This document shows positions 49,901-61,900 of a stretch of DNA of 64,000 bases, one piece after another. The DNA lies in the NCBI RefSeq assembly GCF_910592395.1, contig NC_088312.1, positions 15,543,292-15,607,291 of the forward strand, given 5' to 3'. The first letter of the stretch is position 1. Each line of letters begins with the position of its first letter. The DNA comes from Lineus longissimus (Eukaryota; Nemertea; Pilidiophora; Heteronemertea; Lineidae). Position numbers and translations under genes: made by a program. The notes below the pieces were generated by a model. That model had not been told where the DNA came from and searched no databases. It was given only the letters and a program-made list of their open reading frames with translations.

Positions 49901-52900
49901 ATTTATCACCATGTATCGTTACTTGATTCTGAGCTTCCTAGATCTTCTCCTAAATGTAATAAAGTGTAAGTGTTCGATTAGAATATTCATATAATTGGGC
50001 TCTCAAACTCGTGCAAATAATTCTCCTGATTCAAAAAAAGCGATCAAGGTCCAAAAAAATGTCTTGAGGTACGTCTCATGCTTGGAATAAACACAATAGA
50101 CTCACACCACTTTGGTGGTACTACATTCTGCAAGACGATCTGAATTAAACGTTACAGTCCATATCACAATGTCATCCCATAAATCATGTCATTGGCCCAT
50201 TAGTGGCACGTCATTGACGCGCTGCCCAACGTGTAGGTCGTGCGTAAGTCGGTTCAGGTTCAGTTGTAAAAGCAAAGCTCCCCATATGAAACCCAGATAT
50301 ATTGGAGACTGTGCTGAGTAGGGTCAGGAAGGCACTGCAGAGTTAGACGTTGAAGAGGCTTCTGGTTAGAACTGTTCCCTCTCCTTCTCCAAGGCCAGAG
50401 AACAGTTATATGCATCTGCAGGGATTTATTTACTTTAAAGGCCATGTTGGCATACAGACATGGAAAATCTTACAAATAAAACCTATTTATAGCAATAGAG
50501 GAATAAAAGACTGTTGTGTTATGAATAAAAAACATTGATATGACAAAAAAATGCCAGTTACGGAAAGACATTATCAGGTATATCCATATCCCAAGAGCTT
50601 GTATTCCAAATGACTTCGAGTAACAAACTCACACAAAAAGCTTGAAGTGACCCTTCTTAGTTGCGCATGTTAAAACTCTGAATTCCCAATTTGTTCACGC
50701 AGAAGTAAATGTTGCTGATTTAATTGGTCTTTCAGGACTTTTTCGGATTGTTTTCTCATATTTTAGAAATCTATCGGTTAAATACTAACTTTCAATAAAA
50801 AGCCTATTACTTTTAAAAGATTTGGTGTCTGAGTGACTGATAGATCATGACGACACAATAACTGCACCAGTTCCAGATTTGTTTGTTAAAAGTAAAAACT
50901 AACCAACTGAGTGATTTGATAAAGCTATCCATCTAAATTGTATCAAAATAGTATTTCATTTGTACTAACTAGGCTAGTGATCTAAAAACTATAAATACTT
51001 GGAAAAAAGTACTGAAGGTCTTTTTCATCTCAACTAGAGCAAAGATCAGGAAGTTCTAAGGATAAACGCTCATCAGGTAAACGTGTGCGATGTTTTGTTA
51101 TTGCATGGAGGTATGCTTGACGCTGTGCTCCCTAGGTGGCACTGTGTACAGGTCAGGTGAATCCAGGGCAACCAGTGGACGCTCCGATCCAGCTCTTGCA
51201 TCATGGGAGTGACTGCGCATGGGCTTGTTAGTTTAAACGCGGCATGTGCCATGCATTGTTCTGACTTTGCACTTCCTCTCCAGAACATCCCCATCAATTA
51301 GCTGTTGTATATAGAAATGTGTCTTGGACATTCCCTCATGGTTAGCACATTCCTCAGTTGGTCTTCATATTGCTCCCATTCTCCAACAATGGATTATTGC
51401 ATTGAATAACCTTGTTTATCGAGCCTTAGCTTGTAGGCTGTGGAGCATGGCAATCATGTAGCAAGGATACCAGAAGTGCGTAATGTGGTGTGAAGAAGTT
51501 ATAAACAACCGAATTAATCGTTATCTCCTCATCGGAGGGTGAAATAATGTAATCATTGCAACTATGGTTTTTACGGTTAACGTGTTTTATATTCAAATTG
51601 AATATTGAAGGAGTCCTATACAACTAAATATTGTATTGGCCTGTGTGTTCACAGTAAGGTTTGTATTGGTTGTCTCCCCAGACACCACACGGTTGGACCT
51701 AATAATCCAAAACTGAGGTTTTTGCCAATGTTTTGGGTGAATTGGCAGCGCCACCTGAGTGGTGGTTGGGGAGATAACCAATACGTAATGTGAGGATTCT
51801 AAAACGCCTCAAAATTCACATATTTTATAATGTTTTAGGCATGATCCACTGAGAATTTGCTTTCAACTAATTTAAAGAGGTTATGATGGTCTGAGATAAA
51901 CTTCCTGGTCAGAATGAGGCTAATGTGATATCCAGTATAAAAATTAAACATTCCGACCAAGGTGTTTTAGAATTTTTCACTATTGCATAGCTTTGGGTCC
52001 ATGTGTATTCATGCATTGGCGATATTTGTGTCCCTTTGTTACGAAAGATAATAAAAAATGCCTTGGTGAATTACATAATATGAACTGCTTTAGTGAATTC
52101 CATAATAGGATTTTCCTTTGTGAACTCTGAAACTTGTTTTTAACCTCACAACCATTGCACACTTCGGTATCTTTCTTGCCCTAAATGAGGGTTTGTCCAA
52201 GACTAAAATGTCTTGATTGAAATGAATTAGCTGGTGCACAGGGGAGACTAAGATGAACGTTGGAATGGAATGATTCAGTGGTCTTGCTTGAAGTGAAGTG
52301 TAAAAAATAGAAGTTAATCAAGTTTTCATGTCATCAAATATAGAAAATACCTGTAATAAAGTGACTGGCTTGTGTTTACATGTTCTAATTGCCAATGAAA
52401 ATCAAGATTTGTGTTTGATTCGTTAATTCACTTCCTTGCTGTTGCATTAATGAACCCTCTCAGTCAGGGAAATATCATTGCACTTCATAATTTGCACCCT
52501 GATGCACTATTCAATGAACATCATGCAGTTGCGAGTCGGCATACCCAGGAATGCATCAGTGAATTACTGTGAATACTAATTGTTATGAATGTAGATTATG
52601 TAGCACTTATAACTGACAGGACATCTGTATTAAGTTCAGTTTATCTGATAAATTCTACACATTTCCATTCAATTCATGTTTTTTAATTGAGTTGTCAAAA
52701 TTGTTTTCATTGTCTTCTTTTTTAATTTATGACTTATTGCACTGATTTCATTTTCTTGAATAGTCGAGAGAGACATATTAGTATCTTATGTTAATAGATT
52801 GTCCTTTACTGTGTCAGTCTCTTTATCATCTTTAGTAATTTAGTTAATTGATAGGTCAGACCCATCTATCACTCTCAGTCATGTTACCTTCATAGGGATG

Positions 52901-55900
52901 ATGAAAATGTTTTCATTATGCTTATGCACATTTATGCACATTTGTGGTAACTAATTAACTTATATCAGTTTTGTAGTTTTCAAACAAATGTGACCTTTTA
53001 GTGCAAATATGATATTTGCCATGTGAAAAAAGCACAATTTATATCTGACTTTGCGTGAACTGATCAGAGAATTAAAGGCTTTGACTAATGGTAAATTGGG
53101 AAGAACGTTTGATCATGTTCATGGGGTCGTTGAATGATGGGTTTCATCAGTAACTGCATGGTGTTCTATGATATCAGACACATCTCATTTTGTTGCTGCA
53201 CTGTCATTTAATTTCTTGTCTTCTCTTTATTTTCTGTTTAATTATGTTGCGGACTCTGTGCTCCCCACAAATTGTGATGTTGTCATTCAGTGCCTGTTTA
53301 TGTTTTTCATTCACTCACTGCTCTCAAAGACCCCCAACGATTAAAACAACTGGTGCGTTACCATCTGTCATGTCAAAGAACTATAAGTGTCAAATTCGAT
53401 GTATATGTACTTTGAATTTATCTATCACTTTTCAGTCCATTTGGTGACTTGGATATGACATGATGAAAGGCTGTGAAAGCAACATTGGTGTCTCTTGATT
53501 GGCACATCTGTTATAGCCATCTGTTCTCAATTCCTTGAAATATCAAGCCCAAAGAGAAATGCTTGTTGTTAGTGTTTCCAATATTTGAATCCAACCCTTT
53601 CGTCATTTGTTGTGAACAGTGAGTGGGTGTTTTGCCCCATTGTTTTGAAGAATTAAGTTTACTCTAATTTCTCTGAAGTCTATGATTTTTTTCCATTTTC
53701 TTACCTTACTTATGAGTTGAGTCCTGTCAAACTTGTATTGTTGTCTAAATGTCCTGGTCTCAACCTTGTGGTCTTAGATGTCCAATGCTCAGAAAAAGGA
53801 ACTAAGATGTTGCTAAAAGACGAAGGAGAAGTGACGATGATTGAAACTGAATGACGACTGCACTTGAACCAGACATAGTTTAGAGATATTCTGATGGGCG
53901 TGGCTGCTCTAGTTGGCAGTCACGAGCTGAGGAAAGTTGGAAGGATATATTAGCAATATCTAAACAGTTAACCTTCTCAAATATGGATGAAGAATATGTC
54001 ATAAATGTCCAACTCCACAATTGCCAAGTAATGCTAGTGACGTTTTGTTGTTTGTGAAAAGGTTGAGGAGATATTGTCGCAAAAAGTTGCTGCAAACTCT
54101 TGATGTGGTTGGATGAGATATGAGGATGATGCAACTTCATTTTCTGGGTAAGATTGAATACTCAGTCATGTATCACCTGCAAGTCAAAACCAGAAGTTGT
54201 CTTGAAGAAAAGTAGATTCAAGTTCTCTGCTTGACCAATGAAGTAGTTCTCCAGGACAGATTTTATCACAAGCAATCGGGACTTACAGTGAGAGCCTCGG
54301 AAACAACTTCACAAATACAAAATGGTCTTTTAAAAATCCAAGCTATTAAAGAAAGTTATTATAGTATGTCTGAGCGATGTGTGCATGCTCACACGCATCC
54401 TGGCATGACACAGGTCAAGACTGATGCTCATCTTTCTTAAAGCTAGAAACAATGTGTTCTTAATGAATTATAAGATTCCAAAATGCACCACATATGAAAT
54501 TATTTTGAAAACCCTAAGAATATTTCAGTCCTATGAGTGTTTTGTTAAATCTTAAGTTAGCCGTGTTGCGAGTTGGTATTTTTTCAAATGGCATTTTTCA
54601 TTTTTCCTCTTCAACCATCAGAATGTCTCGAATCTCATGTGAGAATGTGGTGGGCGCAGATGTCAATTGACACCAGACACATTTAGTGACTGGAACACAA
54701 GTTTCAAACAATTATATTGCACATATTTTCAGGCACTGACTACTGTGCGCAGGGACACAAGTGCCATAGCAACGCAACGTGCATCAATTTTGATACGAGA
54801 TATGCTTGCCAGTGCAACCAAGGTTTCCATGGCGATGGGATAACATGTGAAGGTGTGTCCTTTGTGGTCATTTGTTGCTTGTACTGTCAACTGACCAAGT
54901 CCAACTTGGTTTAGTCGTATTATATTGCTTGTGGCTATTTGGTGTTAAGCACGGAATGTGCCGTGGACTGGGCTACCCTACCCAGCCATGCTCTTCCTCT
55001 GCTTGTTTTATTTGTTGTATTTACCTCTTCTAGTTATGATGATGCAGCATTTTATGTTTATCATTAATAATTGAATTAGTGTTGTCTTCATTTGAATTGT
55101 GGGCTGATTAAAATAGTTGTGGTCCATGTATGGGGCTGTCTAATGGAACTAAATAATGATGGTTTCATCTGATTTAAAAACTTAAGTTAATTTAAAGCTC
55201 TGCTCAAAATATGAATGTATCCCTTTGTATTTGATATTTGTGTCTCAGTTAGTATTAAACCAGTGTTTAAATCCCCACTATCCAGAATGCAATTAATTGA
55301 CTAAAAAAAGTGTGATAACTGTAACTCCAACAACCCCCTTACCACTAGATTATGAATTGAACAGAACATCCAAGATCTTTGTAAAGTTGTGTGTGGTAGT
55401 TTTAATGCTGACTGAATTAATGGAAGAAGTTGATTACAGTTTAGTTGCAATGGACTCGGATTAACGCACTCTTGAGCTCAGTGATGGAGCAGTGGACCAG
55501 CAATCCAAAGATGTGTGTTTAAAATCCAAATCAAGGCAACTTCATTCTTTATCTGTTATTAGCCCTGGCATGGGATATAACATTCATGACTGAGACCTTA
55601 GTAATATTATGAAATCATATAAAATCATGGCAAATCCACATTAAGAGTTCTGTGACCCCCCATGCACACCAAATGTGTTGTAACCAGTATCTATGCGACC
55701 AGCCTGCATTATAAGCGTCTTTATTCGTAGAACCTTGCCCTTTGTATGGTATATCTTAATTCTGCATGCATCATCAATTTGTCAGACTTCCTTTCTAAAT
55801 AACAATCATTAATAATTTGTTGATGTTATTTTCATACTTGGGCAATTGTTTACTAAAGTTTTATTTTTTAGTTAAGGTTAGAACTTTTAAGTCAGTACTT

Positions 55901-58900
55901 GTTAATTCTGAATAGATTTTTTTGTGAGTGATGCATATCATTCAGTTACATCACCCCATATCTGTTGGCACTTTGACAGGTTCTTGGTAAAGTTGACTGT
56001 CCGCAATTTTACTTCCAGCCTCTGCAGTCCAATCACTTTATTTGCCAGACATTTCTGACGTGAAGAAATTCATTGTTCCTCAAAGAAAATTATCATACCT
56101 TTGTTTCATTTGGTAGTGTGTGTAATCAAGAATAAAGAATAAGATTTTATCAATTCATGATGCAATTGAATAAGTCCCCAATGATTTCCTGATCAATCAA
56201 TTGCATCTTTAATTATGTCTCATTATCATTAAACCAAACCCCATATATTATTTTGTAAATCCTTGAATTCCTTATATAGCTAGATACTGAAGTAAAAACC
56301 AAATCCATCAATCCATAAACTCAGGAATAAACATTCTTGATGAAACCCATTTTGACTTCTATAAAACACATCGCTTCTTTTAAAAGATATTTCATTATTC
56401 GTAGATTTTTCACCAAAGATTTTTTTTTCTTCTTTGGAATGATTATGCCATAATGCTATTCTACCTCAATCAACTTGTTACTTCTACTTTATTACTAGTG
56501 CTTCAATTGAATTTCTAAGGGCGTTCTTCTACAGTAGCCCTGTTACTTCCTAAACGAACCCATTACTTCTCTAGCACTTAATCTGTTTCTTCTTCACCGA
56601 CCCATTATCTCTACAGCTGCACTGTCTTTTCTTCAATAGATTTATTCTTCCCCTTGTTACCCAATCACATTGTCAAAATAAGCTAATACTTTGTAAAGAA
56701 AACAAATACCTGTGATAGTGCACTTCTTCGGTAAATATACAACTGAGCTAAAGAATGACATCTTTTTCTTAGATGACAATCACTCCTGGTTGGCCTGTGG
56801 TTGCACCTGAACACCCTTAACTCCAACAGCCAAACTCACTGTTCCCTCCTAAAATCAGTCTTCCTATTCCAATTAGGGGAATTCTCGTTCTTTTCTATGC
56901 TCCATAATATTTGATCAAGTCCCCCTATATTTCACACATTGAGTCCAATCTCCAATTGCCAAGCTTACTACAATTATTTCAAGATGTTTTCTATGTTCAG
57001 CTCCCAATGCCTATTATAAGTAGTCCCAAGATTTCAGATGTTTTTTCAGCGCCCTATGCCCGTCTTCAGGCACTTCATTCATTTTGCAAATTATCCTGAC
57101 CTGATTTCATAACTTCCTTTTGTAGTGATCAATGCCTCTGCCTTAGCAAGTGTAAATGTGTTAAGTTCAGGTGTGTTCAGTCTAGCAGTGGTATTTGTAG
57201 TTTTTTGCCTTTTTATATGCAACATCTCTATTAAATGATTGTGTTGACATGATCACCTTCAAGCCACTTGCTGTAGTGACACTTTCAGCCACACTTCCTA
57301 CTGTATGAGCCACCCAAGTTGATTGAAAGTGATTGATTCTAGTTTGTAAGGTAAGGTGGTACAATTATAGCTCCAACACAATTATGGCCTCAGTGTGGAT
57401 TAATGTATACTACCAGTTCTTTTCAACACTGGAGGGGCTATTTCAATTGTACTGGGGCTATACCTTACCTGTCGTCATTTGAGAAACAAAGGTTGTAAGT
57501 GACGTTATTGCAGTTATTTTCAGTTCAAAGCACAAAACCTTTCAAATTTTTCTCGGATGATTTTGCAAAACGATATCAGTCAGACTACAATGAGTTTGAA
57601 TTTATTTCAGATTCAAGAGATGTTCAGTTGGAAAACTATAACCTTGGTACAATTATAGCACCTTATAGTGTAGGAGAGAGCTGGTCTTACACAGTAATGC
57701 ACCCATAAGGTATTCTTGTACCAGGGCTATAACTGTACCATCTCACCTTACTAATCATTGGGCCTTGTTCGTGCTATTAAGTGTGACTAAAGCGAAGTGT
57801 ATTTCAGCTTCACTAGTCAGCTTCTATGATACCATTTGATATCAACTAGGAATGCTGTGATGGGCAGTCATTTAATGTTGATGTTGCTGCTGTACAGCCA
57901 TCCCTCGTAGATGTCCCACCCAGCCTACAAACACCATAGTCTAACCCACACTTGCATCCCCTTCCTCTGCAAACATAGGGCTTCAATAATAGTGATCAAA
58001 ATTGGGTTGCTATTACCAAGGAAAGCTTCTAGTATGACTTGGTGAACTTGTGTTCAATACAGGGCCAAATTTAGGGGTCTGAGAAAGTGGGGGCATCCTT
58101 GGTAGTTTTTTGGGTTAATTTTTTTCAAAACACCAGATCTATTTCAAGGATTCAATAGAGTAAAGAATTCGGATAACATCGTAATAAGAAGCTGTTCTCG
58201 TGATATAATTATGAGCATGGTAAAGTAATCCTATGACTCTGATGTCATCCTTATAAGCTGTGCTGGTGATATATCCCAATCGTAAAGAGACATTCTGACT
58301 CTGATGTCATCCTAATCAGAAGATGTGCTGGTGATATATGCACATGGGAAAGAGACACTCAAATACTGATGTCATCCCAATTAGATGCTGTGCTGGTCTA
58401 TATGCTCACGGTAAAGAAGCTAATGTTGTCCTTTCTCAATTGATTTACCTTATGCACAAATTCTGAGCAGTGCTTTGATCAAAGTTTAACAATAAAAGGT
58501 TAGCTATAGATTCTTTATCAGCATTTCATTACAGTTTGTGTCATATATCACATGTATTGACATAATCTACTATAGTTTGATTTGTGTCATCCAGCACTTA
58601 CACAACCACTGGGAAAAGGTTGGGAATGGTAAAAACATTTTGAGCGGTTTCCCCTATGTCATCCAGCAGGTGCTGTAATATTTCGGAACAATTTTTAGAA
58701 TATTTATAGTGTGTGAATACTGTACTCATGTAGATTTGACAGTACTTCTTCGACAGTCATGGGCCCCTGGGATAATCTTCCCTGAGAAAATCAGGAACAT
58801 GCAAAATCTAGCTAATTTGTCTTTTAAATCTGGCTTGTCCGATTCGATAGGAGTTGGTCCCCCAGGGTTTCAAAATTTGCATGATGTACAATATTCAATG

Positions 58901-61900
58901 TAAAATATGTAAATAATAGGAGTAGATTTGCATGCATCAAATTCTATGAAAATACACGATAATCTGTAAAAAAAGACAGCTATGTATATAGGAATAAATC
59001 TGATCCCATCACACAGAATGTCAGTCTACAAAGAAGGGCCCTTAATGTCATGAGACTATCCAGTGAAGTTCAGTTCATTTGCCTTCCAATAATGTACACC
59101 TATTATCACCTGTACATTTATGTGGGTGCGCGAAGAGGTCAGGAAAGATTGGAACTGAACGCAGTGAAAGCCATATTGCAAATTTGGCTGGTACATGTGA
59201 GTTGCTAAACATGGTGAACTGAAAGTAGCATAACCAGGAATGGGGGGGGGGGCAGAAAAAGGGTTCCTTGGACTGGTAACTTGGGGTATCCCTGTCATAT
59301 TTTAAGAGAAATGTCCTACAGTCAAAATCACAAACTGTCATCCCTTAATTCGTGTCATTGGTGTTACCTAGCATATCTGACACAAAGCAGGAAGGATGTC
59401 AATTGTGACTTGGACTGTAATTGTATTATCAGACAACAAGTTATTTGAGAAAGTCACAAGAAATTTTGGAGACAGCGCATCCTCATCGATGTCATGACTG
59501 GTCGAAGAATTTTAAGAATAACGTACATGTAGTTAACTAATAAACTATGATTTAGGCCAGGCATAACATTCCCAGGTGTTGATGTAAGTGTAGAATTTGA
59601 CATGCTCAAAAAAGCCTACATTTCTGCATTGTCACTTAACCCTTTGAAGCCTGATCTCGACTTTAGTCGCCAAAGAAAAACCTCTCTGTTTGCCCGATCT
59701 CGACTATGGTCGCCAAAACTCACTCGGCAACCCTTCACATTGAACACTTACTACAGCTTTGTGCAACTGAGGTATTCCAAATGACAACTTAACGTTACAT
59801 AATGTGGTGGCTGAGCATGATTTTCATATAAGGTTTTCTGGGGTGAAAATTTGAGTTCTGGCGGTATTTTGGCGTCAAAGATGATGTAAATAATATTTTG
59901 CTTCTGAAATTCGGGCTTTATTGGGTGGTATTTCTGTGGAAACTCGGGCTCGAAAGGGTTAAAGAAGTGGTGATATTTGTGACTTTTGCTACAACCAGGC
60001 GCCAGAATCGGCCTTATGATCACATTGTGCCAGCACAGGTGTTTCCCAATCTGCATCTGTGATTAGCTAATATGTCACATCAAGTGATTGGCCCAGTATA
60101 ATCTGGCATATATTTTGTATGTTTTTCTGTAATATCAGCCAATATAGAGGGAGGGAATGCTTTTGTGGTCATTTTCTACAGATAACCATTTTGCTCAAGT
60201 GGTATGACAAAAATTCTGATTTACCCTCAGATCCTTTAATTTTTACTTGACCTGTATAGTAGAGGATTCTCATTTTTTATATAAATGTTGCTGGTGCTGT
60301 GGTGGTAACTTTTTGCGTAAATAGATTCACATCTATCTTCTTATGCGTAGTGCTTTATAACCTCTTACCCTAACCTTGTATTCAAATCATCCTGCTTTAC
60401 TTTCAGATGTGAATGAATGCACTAGATTGGGTGGGTCACATGGCCATCATTGTGGTGACCATACTCAATGCATTAACACCGTGGGCTCATACTACTGTCG
60501 ATGCTTGCCGGGTTATACCACCGTTGATGCATTTACCTGCCAAGGTAAGCCTTCTAACACATGCAGCTTGCTGCCTGCTACAAAGCCCTGCACTTACCAC
60601 CCATGCTTTCCTCCTTTTCCTGTAACAGCTCTTGCATTCTGCAATCAAATACCCTCTTCATGCTCTTCTGAACACATTAAGTGACTCCCCACCATATCAT
60701 CAAAGTAGAAATTGAGCTTCTCAATCACCAAAGATTCTGTTCCTATTTACTAGCACCATTCCTCTCTGATCTGTAGGGACAACATGACCTCATTGACCCA
60801 TTCATTGAGCTTTTATGTACAACCACCATCTCTCATAAACACATTATCTTGGCTGAGAACATACCCCAACATCCCTTAACAGAGCCTTATCTCAAAGAGT
60901 TCTCAACCTTATGCAATCTAGTGTGAGAGTAGGTCAGCCCTCATGAGCTTATTTAGTTACCCATTGACACTGTTGCATTGTGAGAGTACTTTACATAATT
61001 GTTTCCATTCACACTTGACTCGTGCTTCAACACTACATTTTCACTGTTTTTGAGAGTACTCCAACCTGGACAACCTGTTCCCACTGTGTTTGAGAGTACC
61101 CCCATCTGTTTCAAACCATTCTCACCATGTTTGTGTGTTCCCCAACCTGTTTAAACTCATTCTCACTGTGTTTGAAAGTACCTCCAACCTGTTTCAACTC
61201 ATTGTCACTGTGAGAGTACCTCAATCTGTTTCAAACCATCTCACCATGTTTGAGTGTTCCCCAACCTGTTTCAACTCATTGTCACTGTGAGAGTACCCCA
61301 GTCTGTTTCAACCCATTCTCACTGTGTTTGAGAGTACCCCAAGTCTGTTTCAACCCATTCTCACTGTGTTTGAGAGTACCCCAACTGTTTCAGCACATTA
61401 TCACTGTGTTTGAGAGTACCCCGAACTTGTTTCAATACATTATCACTGTGTTTGAGAGTACCCCCAACTGTTTCAGCACATTATCACTGTGTTTGAGAGT
61501 ACCCCCAACCTGTTTCAACACATTATCACTGTGTTTGAGAGTACCCCCAACCTGTTTCAGCACATTATCACTGTGTTTGAGAGTACCCCCAACCTGTTTC
61601 AACACATTATCACTGTGTTTGAGAGTACCCCCAACCTGTTTCAACACATTATCACTGTGTTTGAGAGTACCCCCAACTGTTTCAGCACATTATCACTGTG
61701 TTTGAGAGTACCCCCAACCTGTTTCAACACATTATCACCATGTTTGAGAGTACCCCCAACCTGTTTCAACACATTATCACTGTGTTTGAGAGTACCCCCA
61801 ACCTGTTTCAACACATTATCACTGTGTTCGAGAGTACCCCCAACCTGTTTCAACACATTATCACCGTGTTTGAGAGTACCCCCAACCTGTTTCAACACAT

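Larger units (their letters stand above)
54853..60406. other. NELL intron, 5.6 kb, between EGF1 and EGF2
   Basis: Contains a TIR element (57353-57751), a short tandem repeat (58170-58430), a CAGTCC MITE (59319-59417) and a TTAA element (59636-59962). No gene. I see nothing in 54900-57340. Confidence 0.85.

Noticed and set aside
55475-55545. tRNA-like segment (GGAGCAGTGGACCAGCAATC)
   Set aside because: Suggestive of a SINE head, but stems do not pair convincingly and no second copy was found.
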